From: Paramoeba atlantica | Lineage: Eukaryota; Discosea | Direction: 5' to 3' | Length of the DNA: 64,000 bases | Assembly (NCBI GenBank): GCA_977017575.1 | Contig: CDRNVI010000071.1 | Span: 1 to 64,000, forward strand | Shown here: positions 28,368 through 40,534 of the stretch, in pieces | Layout: the number at the start of each line of letters is the position of its first letter | Position numbering within the stretch: position 1 is the first letter of the stretch | Notes under the pieces: model-generated | Seen by the model: the letters and a program-made list of their open reading frames with translations, nothing else | The model's database searches: none | What the model was told of the DNA's origin: nothing | Translations under genes and position numbers: made by a program

Positions 28368-30412
28368 CAAAGAAATCTTTAACAATGTTAAGAGTTTCCC
28401 TTGTCGACGAGGTCTGGATGCAAAGAGTTTCCCTGTACAAACGGCAAATTCTACGTAGCGTACGCCACGGATTAGAACGGTTTCGCCGCAGACCTGCTTC
28501 AATTTCGGCGCTTTCTTGCCCAATCTGCGCCTCAATTTCTTCTCCGTGCTCTTTTAGCACTTCCTTGAAGTGGTCCGGTTTTCGACTCTGAAGAAATAAG
28601 TCGCGAAACCCTGAGATGCGCGGTGTTTCTGTACCCGGTGGTGCGGTTTCTGTCCCTGTAGGTGCGTTGGTCGTTTTTGGGGTTTGGTCCTTTTTTGAGA
28701 GTCTTTTCGCTGCGTGCACCATATTTTCCGATAAGTGTTCCCATGTGATCTCTTCCTCTTTCTTCGCCATTTCCCACACTGCTTGCTGGAAGGATGCCTT
28801 CTTCTCTTCATCTCCAAGTCTTGGGCAGGGTACCTTGCTTTGCCCCCCTGTACCTTTAGAACGCCACTTGATTTTCACATCAGCCATAACGACGCAGTGT
28901 ACTGTAGGCACTGGCGCCTTGAGTACTTTGTGCCTCCTAATGCTGGAGGCAAAGCGCTCACTAACCATGATGTGGTCAAGCTGTCTCCGCACCTTGTTGT
29001 CCCCACGCCTTTTGCTACCTCCCTTGTTGCCGATCTCTCCTTTTACATGTATGTACTCGCAGGCCTTGTCCCCATTTTCCTCACCTTCCCTGCCCCTCTT
29101 CACAATACCGTTGTTATCCGTCCCCTCTGGCTCTGATCCTTTCCTTCCCATTTCCACCTTTCCTTCTTCCCCCTTCTGCCCCAACTTCTCTGTTCCTACG
29201 TTGCGACGGTCCTTTGTCTCCGCCCCCCTGCCCGGCAACTCACATGTCCATTTCCTCTTGCTCGGGCAGAGGGTGTGTGCTTACTTGCAGCTAATGGAGC
29301 ACAAGAGGCCTTTCAGCTGAGAGACCGCTGGGGGATCCATGCTCGGATTTGTCACGAGCGTTATCGGTGCATTGAAATCCCCCATGAACAATAAAGGTCT
29401 GCGTTTCCGTTCAGCCTTGACCTCACGACACGCCTTGTCAAAGTCACCCATAAATGCCGCATGAACGGCTTCTGAGGAGTCCCTTATGGGGGCATAGGCA
29501 TTGAACAAAGTGCCAGTACCCTCCTCCAGGGGATACTCAGCTCCCATCACCCTGTTGCTCACCATCCAAACCTTCCGAAACGCATGCCGGCTCACTATGG
29601 CCATGCCATTATATGAATCGCGTGCGGCGGCCGACTGCAAATACAGGTGAAACCTATCCCCTAGGTTTTCAACCTGCCTGTAGAGGATTCCATCCTCATG
29701 TTCTTCCTTCGAGAAATTATATTTTGCCTCCTTTAGGCACATAACAACAACCCACCTTACCTGCATGAAAGCAAGCACCTCGTTCAAACGGGTGCATCTT
29801 CGAAGAGAGAATTCATCTTCCCCCTCGAGTTTTAACGTCGTAACGTTAAGCGTTGCAAAGGTTGTGTTCTCCTTCACAGCGGAACCTTTGAGGTTCTCCG
29901 AATCTCGTTGGGCGTGTGTGCCACGCGACGCCCAGTGTGACCGAGGGCGGTGACGGGAGCTCCTTCGTTTTGCCTTTTCCGGGTTACTCACCTGCACCGC
30001 GCAGAGCACGACACCTGTATTCGGTAAGGAGGGAAAGGGGAGAGTCGTGTGCGGCCTCTCCACGTACGGAACACGAAATGTACCGGCCAAAGGTTCCTCG
30101 AGTTACCGAGGATCCCCCCTGAGTATGCCAGCCTACGCTTTTAAGATAAGACGGCCCCTCACACACGACCTCGCCCTCCCAAACAAACAGAGTCTCGCAA
30201 CAGTTGTAGTGTCTCCACGCGACGCGAAGATGAGCCCCAACGCGGACAAACTTACAGAGCGCTCGCACCGCCCTCTGGCGGAGTTTAGCTGGCCCCTCTC
30301 GCTCGGGTGAACGAAAGATGACCCCCCGACTACGCTTGGTGCGTGTAAGGGTTTCAAAAGCCTCTGTCCCCTTACACGTGCCGGAAGCATCCGCCATGTT
30401 TTTATAATTAGA
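28368..30412 (-). mobile_element. LINE 5' piece with AP-endonuclease, in Y1
   Basis: Minus strand 30090-29281 encodes the first part of an APE-type endonuclease: TFATLNVTTLKLEG, VVVMCLKEAKYNF (Glu), SYNGMAIVSRHAF, TLFNAYAPIRD and LLFMGDFNAPITL. After one in-frame TAA at 29281-29283 the same frame goes on (29238-28300) with KVRRQLDHIMVSERFASSI and PVPTVHCVVMADVKIKW, then the linker RNRSNPWRTLRR up to the C-tract. The usual SDH endonuclease box reads TVH-C. RT is absent. These frames begin only at TTG codons. Confidence 0.82.
29984..30397 (-). CDS. 137-codon ORF at the 5' end of the LINE piece, unknown
   Basis: ATG start at 30395-30397 with ATTATAAAAAC just upstream, encoding MADASGTCKGTEAFETLTRT to CRALRGAGE. 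It overlaps the endonuclease frame. It contains several Cys and Arg but no recognised domain. It may be a short ORF1, a leader peptide or chance. It is repeated in all six Y units (also 35311-35724, 38731-39144, 42151-42564, 45571-45984, 48991-49404). Confidence 0.35.
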   Translation of the reverse strand: MADASGTCKGTEAFETLTRTKRSRGVIFRSPEREGPAKLRQRAVRALCKFVRVGAHLRVAWRHYNCCETLFVWEGEVVCEGPSYLKSVGWHTQGGSSVTRGTFGRYISCSVRGEAAHDSPLSLLTEYRCRALRGAGE

Positions 30413-30507
30413 TTACAAAAAACGATGGTCTTACAAAAAACGATGGTCTTACAAAAAACGATGGTCTTACAAAAGACGATGGTCTTACAAAAAACGAGGG
30501 TCTTACA
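30413..30507 (+). repeat. 18-bp minisatellite in Y1
   Basis: Five units of AAAAAACGATGGTCTTAC with small changes; the last has GAGGG for GATGG. It adjoins the (AAG)n tail of the reversed SINE-B. Confidence 0.85.
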
Positions 30508-30923
30508 AAAGAAGAAGAAGAAGACACGGAGGGCTCTGCAGCGCCAACCGTTAGAGTCTCAGGTCACCGACCTTCATCGTCTTGCTTCCCCCTTCCCAGA
30601 CGGCACTCGACGCCTTGCGGCCCGAGCACGGCTACCCAACCGTAGCTACCAGTACGGGCGTCCACCCCGTTGCATCGTGTAGGCTGTGTCTCAAGCCTTC
30701 TTTGCGTAAGCGGCTCGCAATTTAGCGGCTGCGCTGGAGCCTGGTTCAGCTCGGCAGTTCTGGGTCGGGTACTCCAGGGGAGCGGGGTTGGGTGTGGGCC
30801 TTGAAGGCACTCCTGATCGCTTTCCCTTGTAGTGAGGCCGCCAGGTTGCGAGTTTTGTCGATAGCGGGAATCGAACCAACAACCTGCAGGTTGTAAGGCC
30901 CACCGTCTACCAACCACGCCCGC
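30508..30923 (-). mobile_element. SINE-B in Y1, minus strand
   Basis: The full element is present from tail to head (complement of GCGGGCGTGGTTGGTAGACG at the right). At the head it abuts AGTTTCCTGACC of the X-type flank. No matching duplication is found at the tail, so the tail side has been rearranged since insertion. Confidence 0.85.
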
Positions 30924-31081
30924 AGTTTCCTGACCACAGAATCCCGGGCATACTATGTTTAACGGCGCCATCGGCAGACTTACCCCCAGTCGCATCATCA
31001 TCGTGTAGCGAAAAAGATATGGATTGACGTAGTTATTTGTGCTTTCTAAGTGTACATTTGCCTCTTTGCTTCGATTAATAA

Positions 31082-31986
31082 TTTTCTTTTTTAGGCTCTT
31101 CGTTAAACGCGGTGGTTGTTTTCAACTTAGAAGTCACTCATGCTGCGCGCTTCGCGTTGAAAACTACCGCCGCGTTTAACGAAGAGCCTAAAAAAGAAAA
31201 TTTAGCCTGGAAAACGGAAAGATTATAGCCAAAAATTGCCGAATTTCGGGTAAAAATGGGGTAATTTTCGCGTATTTTTGCTCTCAGAGCACTAAATCCG
31301 ACATTTGCGCGTGGGAAATCACTCGTAGGCATGAATGAAAGCCTACCGAACGTATTGGGTAGAGAATACGACTCCAACCATACCATTCTTTCGACACAAA
31401 AATGCCCCTTTAGGTCCGAAAAATACTTTTTCACCTTTTTTAGTCAAAAATGGGTCATTTTGGGGTGCGCACCACAGTTCGAAGAAGTGATACCTTGCGA
31501 AAACAACTGCGTAGAAAGCTAGTGTAGGTCCCAAACTATCAAAATACAATAGGGGAAACGATTTTGGAAAAATATTTTTTTTGTCATTTTTTTCGCCAAG
31601 TTGAAATTTTTTTCAAAAAAAATTTTCTGAAAAAATTCGAACTTGGCGGACCCGTCCTGCGGATACGCGGGGGGGTCACCCCCGGGTAGGGGGGTGGAAA
31701 ATGCGCGCCAAGACCCCGGCTACCCTTTCTGCGGTTTTTTTTCGAAAACTAATTTTTTCGAAAAAATTTGCTCGACCATGCCCCCCCCCCTGGACCTCCC
31801 CCCTGGACCCCCCCCATGGACCCACCATTTTTTTCAATTTTTTTTTTCAGTTTTGGACCACCGGAGCCCCCTTTTATATTTTTTTCTTCTATTATATTAC
31901 TGTGTTCCCCTTTATATTTTCACTGTTTTTGTTCACTTTTTTTTCAATAATCGAGTGTAGAGCGGTAGTTTTACAACCACCGCAAT
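31082..31986 (-). mobile_element. E element in X2
   Basis: Complete 905-bp copy. On its right it is flanked by the same LINE5 RT fragment as in X1; on its left by the Y1 right flank. Confidence 0.82.
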
Positions 31987-32432
31987 CTATCGCCTACTCG
32001 GAAAGCAGTTAGTCAGGCTTTTATGGCGGCGAAAGATACAGAGGGGAAAGATTTAGAGAAATCTACAAAGGCTACCGTAATTCCATCCTTTCGAAAAGCC
32101 TTGGTTTTAATCTCATTCATAATAATTTGGGCGCCAGCTGTACATCTGTTTGGCCGAAAACCATACTGATTACCACGTAAGAAACCTTCTACGCTTGGCC
32201 GAATGCGTGATAGAATCATGTAATTCATCACCTTGACAACGCTGTTCACGACGCATATTGGCCTACAGTTCGAAATATCAGTGAGATTTCCTTTCTTGGG
32301 TATGGGTATCTTTAGTATCACTCTCCAAGTGACACATTTTTGGTTTGCACGCTGTGACAACGCTTTTAAAAGGTGTTTCGTGTCGTTGTGTAACACACCG
32401 CAGTCTGTCACGGCAATGCAACGAAAAGAGTC
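31987..32432 (-). mobile_element. LINE5 RT fragment in X2
   Basis: Copy of 26660-27105, carrying the same stop, so the break predates the duplication. Confidence 0.75.
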
Positions 32433-32908
32433 ACTGTCCACGCCTTTCTCTGTCACGTGCTTCTTGAACTTTCTATCTTGGGCTTGTTGCAACAAATAAC
32501 TGGTTGTTTGCTGTGCATAACTGCTGCAACAGTGTGAACTACAGTAAAATCATAGAGGACTTCTCCCATGTGAGGCCACATGATGGCGATGTCTGGGCCG
32601 GGTCGAATTCGTCTAGCTTTGCATAGATGTTGGTCGGCAACCTCCGCAGAGATCAAGCACTTGCATTTCGTACAATAGAAAGAAGAATGTATACGGGGTT
32701 CGATAACACACCATAGTCCTGCTTTTGAGCACAAATCTGCGAGGTAACGAACGATGTTGGAGTGCTTAAAAGTGAAATTCATATAGGAGCATCTGGAGCA
32801 TCCCTCGATGTGTGGAATAATGCTGAATGAAGTTTCCTGACCACAGAATCCCGGGCATACTATGTTTAACGGCGCCATCGGCAGACTTACCCCCAGTCGC
32901 ATCATCAT
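32433..32908 (-). mobile_element. PD-(D/E)XK-like domain in X2
   Basis: Copy of 27106-27581 with the same frame change. Confidence 0.5.
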
Positions 32909-32987
32909 CGTGTAGCGAAAAAGATATGGATTGACGTAGTTATTTGTGCTTTCTAAGTGTACATTTGCCTCTTTGCTTCGATTAATA

Positions 32988-33694
32988 ATTTTCTTTTTTA
33001 GGCTCTTCGTTAAACGCGGTGGTTGTTTTCAACTTAGAAGTCACTCATGCTGCGCGCTTCGCGTTGAAAACTACCGCCGCGTTTAACGAAGAGCCTAAAA
33101 AAGAAAATTTAGCCTGGAAAACGGAAAGATTATAGCCAAAAATTGCCGAATTTCGGGTAAAAATGGGGTAATTTTCGCGTATTTTTGCTCTCAGAGCACT
33201 AAATCCGACATTTGCGCGTGGGAAATCACTCGTAGGCATGAATGAAAGCCTACCGAACGTATTGGGTAGAGAATACGACTCCAACCATACCATTCTTTCG
33301 ACCCAAAAATGCCCCTTTAGGTCCGAAAAATACTTTTTCACCATTTTTAGTCAAAAGTGGGTCATTTTGAGGGGCGCACCACAGTTTGAAGAAGGGATAC
33401 CTTGCGAAAACAACTGCGGAGAAAGCTAGTGTAGGTCCCAAACTATCAAAATACAATAGGGGAAACGATTTTGGAAAAATATTTTTTTTGTCATTTTTTT
33501 CGCCAAGTTGAAATTTTTTGCAAAATTTTTTTTCCGAAAAAATCCCAACTTGGCGGACCCGTTCTGCGGATACGCGGGGGGGTCACCCCCGGGTAGGGGG
33601 GTGGAAAATGCGCGCCAAGACCCCGGCTACCCTTTCTGCGGTTTTTTTTCGAAAACTAATTTTTTCGAAAAAAATTGCTCGACCATGACCCCCC
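32988..33694 (-). mobile_element. Truncated E in Y2
   Basis: Same ends as in Y1, with the LINE joint at the C-tract. Confidence 0.8.
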
Positions 33695-35739
33695 CAAAGA
33701 AATCTTTAACAATGTTAAGAGTTTCCCTTGTCGACGAGGTCTGGATGCAAAGAGTTTCCCTGTACAAACGGCAAATTCTACGTAGCGTACGCCACGGATT
33801 AGAACGGTTTCGCCGCAGACCTGCTTCAATTTCGGCGCTTTCTTGCCCAATCTGCGCCTCAATTTCTTCTCCGTGCTCTTTTAGCACTTCCTTGAAGTGG
33901 TCCGGTTTTCGACTCTGAAGAAATAAGTCGCGAAACCCTGAGATGCGCGGTGTTTCTGTACCCGGTGGTGCGGTTTCTGTCCCTGTAGGTGCGTTGGTCG
34001 TTTTTGGGGTTTGGTCCTTTTTTGAGAGTCTTTTCGCTGCGTGCACCATATTTTCCGATAAGTGTTCCCATGTGATCTCTTCCTCTTTCTTCGCCATTTC
34101 CCACACTGCTTGCTGGAAGGATGCCTTCTTCTCTTCATCTCCAAGTCTTGGGCAGGGTACCTTGCTTTGCCCCCCTGTACCTTTAGAACGCCACTTGATT
34201 TTCACATCCGCCATAACGACGCAGTGTACTGTAGGCACTGGCGCCTTGAGTACTTTGTTCCTCCTAATGCTGGAGGCAAAGCGCTCACTAACCATGATGT
34301 GGTCAAGCTGTCTCCGCACCTTGTTGTCCCCACGCCTTTTGCTACCTCCCTTGTTGCCGATCTCTCCTTTTACATGTATGTACCCGCAGGCCTTGTCCCC
34401 ATTTTCCTCACCTTCCCTGCCCCTCTTCACAATACCGTTGTTATCCGTCCCCTCTGGCTCTGATCCTTTCCTTCCCATTTCCACCTTTCCTTCTTCCCCC
34501 TTCTGCCCCAACTTCTCTGTTCCTACGTTGCGACGGTCCTTTGTCTCCGCCCCCCTGCCCGGCAACTCACATGTCCATTTCCTCTTGCTCGGGCAGAGGG
34601 TGTGTGCTTACTTGCAGCTAATGGAGCACAAGAGGCCTTTCAGCTGAGAGACCGCTGGGGGATCCATGCTCGGATTTGTCACGAGCGTTATCGGTGCATT
34701 GAAATCCCCCATGAACAATAAAGGTCTGCGTTTCCGTTCAGCCTTGACCTCACGACACGCCTTGTCAAAGTCACCCATAAATGCCGCATGAACGGCTTCT
34801 GAGGAGTCCCTTATGGGGGCATAGGCATTGAACAAAGTGCCAGTACCCTCCTCCAGGGGATACTCAGCTCCCATCACCCTGTTGCTCACCATCCAAACCT
34901 TCCGAAACGCATGCCGGCTCACTATGGCCATGCCATTATATGAATCGCGTGCGGCGGCCGACTGCAAATACAGGTGAAACCTATCCCCTAGGTTTTCAAC
35001 CTGCCTGTAGAGGATTCCATCCTCATGTTCTTCCTTCGAGAAATTATATCTTGCCTCCTTTAGGCACATGACAACAACCCACCTTACCTGCATGAAAGCA
35101 AGCACCTCGTTCAAACGGGTGCATCTTCGAATAGAGAATTCATCTTCCCCCTCGAGTTTTAACGTCGTAACGTTAAGCGTTGCAAAGGTTGTGTTCTCCT
35201 TCACAGCGGAACCTTTGAGGTTCTCCGAATCTCGTTGGGCGTGTGTGCCACGCGACGCCCAGTGTGACCGAGGGCGGTGACGGGAGCTCCTTCGTTTTGC
35301 CTTTTCCGGGTTACTCACCTGCACCGCGCAGAGCACGACACCTGTATTCGGTAAGGAGGGAAAGGGGAGAGTCGTGTGCGGCCTCTCCACGTACGGAACA
35401 CGAAATGTACCGGCCAAAGGTTCCTCGAGTTACCGAGGATCCCCCCTGAGTATGCCAGCCTACGCTTTTAAGATAAGACGGCCCCTCACACACGACCTCG
35501 CCCTCCCAAACAAACAGAGTCTCGCAACAGTTGTAGTGTCTCCACGCGACGCGAAGATGAGCCCCAACGCGGACAAACTTACAGAGCGCTCGCACCGCCC
35601 TCTGGCGGAGTTTAGCTGGCCCCTCTCGCTCGGGTGAACGAAAGATGACCCCCAGACTACGCTTGGTGCGCGTAAGGGTTTCAAAAGCCTCTGTCCCCTT
35701 ACACGTGCCGGAAGCATCCGCCATGTTTTTATAATTAGA
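33695..35739 (-). mobile_element. LINE 5' piece in Y2
   Basis: Endonuclease frames at 35417-34608 and 34565-33627. Differs from Y1 at YIHVKG context (Gly for Glu), RRNKV for RRHKV, and EARYNF for EAKYNF. Confidence 0.8.
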
Positions 35740-35834
35740 TTACAAAAAACGATGGTCTTACAAAAAACGATGGTCTTACAAAAAACGATGGTCTTACAAA
35801 AGACGATGGTCTTACAAAAAACGAGGGTCTTACA
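35740..35834 (+). repeat. 18-bp minisatellite in Y2
   Basis: Five units, the last with GAGGG. Confidence 0.85.
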
Positions 35835-36250
35835 AAAGAAGAAGAAGAAGATACGGAGGGCTCTGCAGCGCCAACCGTTAGAGTCTCAGGTCACCGACCT
35901 TCATCGTCTTGCTTCCCCCTTCCCAGACGGCACTCGACGCCTTGCGGCCCGAGCACGGCTACCCAACCGTAGCTACCAGTACGGGCGTCCACCCCGTTGC
36001 ATCGTGTAGGCTGTGTCTCAAGCCTTCTTTGCGTAAGCGGCTCGCAATTTAGCGGCTGCGCTGGAGCCTGGTTCAGCTCGGCAGTTCTGGGTCGGGTACT
36101 CCAGGGGAGCGGGGTTGGGTGTGGGCCTTGAAGGCACTCCTGATCGCTTTCCCTTGTAGTGAGGCCGCCAGGTTGCGAGTTTTGTCGATAGCGGGAATCG
36201 AACCAACAACCTGCAGGTTGTAAGGCCCACCGTCTACCAACCACGCCCGC
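35835..36250 (-). mobile_element. SINE-B in Y2
   Basis: Tail ends AAGATACGG. Confidence 0.85.
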
Positions 36251-36407
36251 AGTTTCCTGACCACAGAATCCCGGGCATACTATGTTTAACGGCGCCATCG
36301 GCAGACTTACCCCCAGTCGCATCATCATCGTGTAGCGAAAAAGATATGGATTGACGTAGTTATTTGTGCTTTCTAAGTGTACATTTGCCTCTTTGCTTCG
36401 ATTAATA

Positions 36408-37114
36408 ATTTTCTTTTTTAGGCTCTTCGTTAAACGAGGTGGTTGTTTTCAACTTAGAATTCACTCATGCTGCGCGCTTCGCGTTGAAAACTACAGCCGC
36501 GTTTAACGAAGAGCCTAAAAAAGAAAATTTAGCCTGGAAAACGGAAAGATTATAGCCAAAAATTGCCGAATTTCGGGTAAAAATGGGGTGATTTTCGCAT
36601 ATTTTTGCTCTCAGAGCACTAAATCCGACATTTGCGCGTGGGAAATCACTCGTAGGCATGAATGAAAGCCTACCGAACGTATTGGGTAGAGAATACGACT
36701 CCAACCATACCATTCTTTCGACCCAAAAATGCCCCTTTAGGTCCGAAAAATACTTTTTCACCATTTTTAGTCAAAAGTGGGTCATTTTGAGGGGCGCACC
36801 ACAGTTTGAAGAAGGGATACCTTGCGAAAACAACTGCGGAGAAAGCTAGTGTAGGTCCCAAACTATCAAAATACAATAGGGGAAACGATTTTGGAAAAAT
36901 ATTTTTTTTGTCATTTTTTTCGCCAAGTTGAAATTTTTTGCAAAATTTTTTTTCCGAAAAAATCCCAACTTGGCGGACCCGTTCTGCGGATACGCGGGGG
37001 GGTCACCCCCGGGTAGGGGGGTGGAAAATGCGCGCCAAGACCCCGGCTACCCTTTCTGCGGTTTTTTTTCGAAAACTAATTTTTTCGAAAAAAATTGCTC
37101 GACCATGACCCCCC
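36408..37114 (-). mobile_element. Truncated E in Y3
   Basis: The border hairpin here carries the most changes of any unit (both arms and loop). Confidence 0.8.
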
Positions 37115-39159
37115 CAAAGAAATCTTTAACAATGTTAAGAGTTTCCCTTGTCGACGAGGTCTGGATGCAAAGAGTTTCCCTGTACAAACGGCAAATTCTA
37201 CGTAGCGTACGCCACGGATTAGAACGGTTTCGCCGCAGACCTGCTTCAATTTCGGCGCTTTCTTGCCCAATCTGCGCCTCAATTTCTTCTCCGTTCTCTT
37301 TTAGCACTTCCTTGAAGTGGTCCGGTTTTCGACTCTGAAGAAATAAGTCGCGAAACCCTGAGATGCGCGGTGTTTCTGTACCCGGTGGTGCGGTTTCTGT
37401 CCCTGTAGGTGCGTTGGTCGTTTTTGGGGTTTGGTCCTTTTTTGAGAGTCTTTTCGCTGCGTGCACCATATTTTCCGATAAGTGTTCCCATGTGATCTCT
37501 TCCTCTTTCTTCGCCATTTCCCACACTGCTTGCTGGAAGGATGCCTTCTTCTCTTCATCTCCAAGTCTTGGGCAGGGTACCTTGCTTTGCCCCCCTGTAC
37601 CTTTAGAACGCCACTTGATTTTCACATCAGCCATAACGACGCAGTGTACTGTAGGCACTGGCGCCTTGAGTACTTTGTGCCTCCTAATGCTGGAGGCAAA
37701 GCGCTCACTAACCATGATGTGGTCAAGCTGTCTCCGCACCTTGTTGTCCCCACGCCTTTTGCTACCTCCCTTGTTGCCGATCTCTCCTTTTACATGTATG
37801 TACTCGCAGGCCTTGTCCCCATTTTCCTCACCTTCCCTGCCCCTCTTCACAATACCGTTGTTATCCGTCCCCTCTGGCTCTGATCCTTTCCTTCCCATTT
37901 CCACCTTTCCTTCTTCCCCCTTCTGCCCCAACTTCTCTGTTCCTACGTTGCGACGGTCCTTTGTCTCCGCCCCCCTGCCCGGCAACTCAAATGTCCATTT
38001 CCTCTTGCTCGGGCAGAGGGTGTGTGCTTACTTGCAGCTAATGGAGCACAAGAGGCCTTTCAGCTGAGAGACCGCTGGGGGATCCATGCTCGGATTTGTC
38101 ACGAGCGTTATCGGTGCATTGAAATCCCCCATGAACAATAAAGGTCTGCGTTTCCGTTCAGCCTTGACCTCACGACACGCCTTGTCAAAGTCACCCATAA
38201 ATGCCGCATGAACGGCTTCTGAGGAGTCCCTTATGGGGGCATAGGCATTGAACAAAGTGCCAGTACCCTCCTCCAGGGGATACTCAGCTCCCATCACCCT
38301 GTTGCTCACCATCCAAACCTTCCGAAACGCATGCCGGCTCACTATGGCCATGCCATTATATGAATCGCGTGCGGCGGCCGACTGCAAATACAGGTGAAAC
38401 CTATCCCCTAGGTTTTCAACCTGCCTGTAGAGGATTCCATCCTCATGTTCTTCCTTCGAGAAATTATATTTTGCCTCCTTTAGGCACATGACAACAACCC
38501 ACCTTACCTGCATGAAAGCGAGCACCTCGTTCAAACGGGTGCATCTTCGAAGAGAGAATTCATCTTCCCCCTCGAGTTTTAACGTCGTAACGTTAAGCGT
38601 TGCAAAGGTTGTGTTCTCCTTCACAGCGGAACCTTTGAGGTTCTCCGAATCTCGTTGGGCGTGTGTGCCACGCGACGCCCAGTGTGACCGAGGGCGGTGA
38701 CGGGAGCTCCTTCGTTTTGCCTTTTCCGGGTTACTCACCTGCACCGCGCAGAGCACGACACCTGTATTCGGTAAGGAGGGAAAGGGGAGAGTCGTGTGCG
38801 GCCTCTCCACGTACGGAACACGAAATGTACCGGCCAAAGGTTCCTCGAGTTACCGAGGATCCCCCCTGAGTATGCCAGCCTACGCTTTTAAGATAAGACG
38901 GCCCCTCACACACGACCTCGCCCTCCCAAACAAACAGAGTCTCGCAACAGTTGTAGTGTCTCCACGCGACGCGAAGATGAGCCCCAACGCGGACAAACTT
39001 ACAGAGCGCTCGCACCGCCCTCTGGCGGAGTTTAGCTGGCCCCTCTCGCTCGGGTGAACGAAAGATGACCCCCCGACTACGCTTGGTGCGTGTAAGGGTT
39101 TCAAAAGCCTCTGTCCCCTTACACGTGCCGGAAGCATCCGCCATGTTTTTATAATTAGA
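37115..39159 (-). mobile_element. LINE 5' piece in Y3
   Basis: Endonuclease frames at 38837-38028 and 37985-37047. Has KENGEEI for KEHGEEI. Confidence 0.8.
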
Positions 39160-39254
39160 TTACAAAAAACGATGGTCTTACAAAAAACGATGGTCTTACA
39201 AAAAACGATGGTCTTACAAAAGACGATGGTCTTACAAAAAACGATGGTCTTACA
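39160..39254 (+). repeat. 18-bp minisatellite in Y3
   Basis: Five units, the last with GATGG. Confidence 0.85.
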
Positions 39255-39670
39255 AAAGAAGAAGAAGAAGACACGGAGGGCTCTGCAGCGCCAACCGTTA
39301 GAGTCTCAGGTCACCGACCTTCATCGTCTTGCTTCCCCCTTCCCAGACGGCACTCGACGCCTTGCGGCCCGAGCACGGCTACCCAACCGTAGCTACCAGT
39401 ACGGGCGTCCACCCCGTTGCATCGTGTAGGCTGTGTCTCAAGCCTTCTTTGCGTAAGCGGCTCGCAATTTAGCGGCTGCGCTGGAGCCTGGTTCAGCTCG
39501 GCAGTTCTGGGTCGGGTACTCCAGGGGAGCGGGGTTGGGTGTGGGCCTTGAAGGCACTCCTGATCGCTTTCCCTTGTAGTGAGGCCGCCAGGTTGCGAGT
39601 TTTGTCGATAGCGGGAATCGAACCAACAACCTGCAGGTTGTAAGGCCCACCGTCTACCAACCACGCCCGC
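39255..39670 (-). mobile_element. SINE-B in Y3
   Basis: Tail ends AAGACACGG. Confidence 0.85.
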
Positions 39671-39827
39671 AGTTTCCTGACCACAGAATCCCGGGCATAC
39701 TATGTTTAACGGCGCCATCGGCAGACTTACCCCCAGTCGCATCATCATCGTGTAGCGAAAAAGATATGGATTGACGTAGTTATTTGTGCTTTCTAAGTGT
39801 ACATTTGCCTCTTTGCTTCGATTAATA

Positions 39828-40534
39828 ATTTTCTTTTTTAGGCTCTTCGTTAAACGCGGTGGTTGTTTTCAACTTAGAAGTCACTCATGCTGCGCGCTTC
39901 GCGTTGAAAACTACCGCCGCGTTTAACGAAGAGCCTAAAAAAGAAAATTTAGCCTGGAAAACGGAAAGATTATAGCCAAAAATTGCCGAATTTCGGGTAA
40001 AAATGGGGTAATTTTCGCGTATTTTTGCTCTCAGAGCACTAAATCCGACATTTGCGCGTGGGAAATCACTCGTAGGCATGAATGAAAGCCTACCGAACGT
40101 ATTGGGTAGAGAATACGACTCCAACCATACCATTCTTTCGACACAAAAATGCCCCTTTAGGTCCGAAAAATACTTTTTCACCATTTTTAGTCAAAAGTGG
40201 GTCATTTTGAGGGGCGCACCACAGTTTGAAGAAGGGATACCTTGCGAAAACAACTGCGGAGAAAGCTAGTGTAGGTCCCAAACTATCAAAATACAATAGG
40301 GGAAACGATTTTGGAAAAATATTTTTTTTGTCATTTTTTTCGCCAAGTTGAAATTTTTTGCAAAATTTTTTTTCCGAAAAAATCCCAACTTGGCGGACCC
40401 GTTCTGCGGATACGCGGGGGGGTCACCCCCGGGTAGGGGGGTGGAAAATGCGCGCCAAGACCCCGGCTACCTTTTCTGCGGTTTTTTTTCGAAAACTAAT
40501 TTTTTCGAAAAAAATTGCTCGACCATGACCCCCC
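39828..40534 (-). mobile_element. Truncated E in Y4
   Basis: Carries CCTTTTCTGC in the C/G-rich block, a mark of Y4-Y6. Confidence 0.8.

Larger units (their letters stand above)
27718..31137. repeat. Array unit Y1 (3420 bp)
   Basis: Parts: truncated E, LINE 5' piece, 18-bp minisatellite, SINE-B in reverse and right flank identical to that of X. Distinguishing bases: CGACCCAAA near 27974, CACATAAC near 29746, last minisatellite unit ACGAGGG, then AAGACACGG. Confidence 0.92.
31138..33044. repeat. Array unit X2 (1907 bp)
   Basis: Second X, offset exactly 5327 bp from X1. Its E has the Y-type sequence near 31525 where X1 differs. Confidence 0.9.
33045..36464. repeat. Array unit Y2 (3420 bp)
   Basis: Offset 5327 bp from Y1. 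Private variants include TACCCGCAGG near 34381, a CGAATAGAG near 35128 and CCCCCAGAC near 35650. The end pattern is ACGAGGG then AAGATACGG. Confidence 0.92.
36465..39884. repeat. Array unit Y3 (3420 bp)
   Basis: Several private changes lie in and just after the border hairpin (36437, 36460, 36494, 36590-36600) and CCGTTCTC near 37293. The end pattern is ACGATGG then AAGACACGG. Confidence 0.92.

Noticed and set aside
29281-29283. The TAA in the Y LINE endonuclease as part of an intron (CAAGTAAGC)
   Set aside because: The donor-like string is attractive, but the frame simply continues after the stop with no acceptor in place, so a plain stop is more likely.
28616-29320. 234-codon plus-strand frame in each Y unit
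   Set aside because: It is the shadow of the LINE endonuclease frame on the minus strand, which has recognisable motifs.
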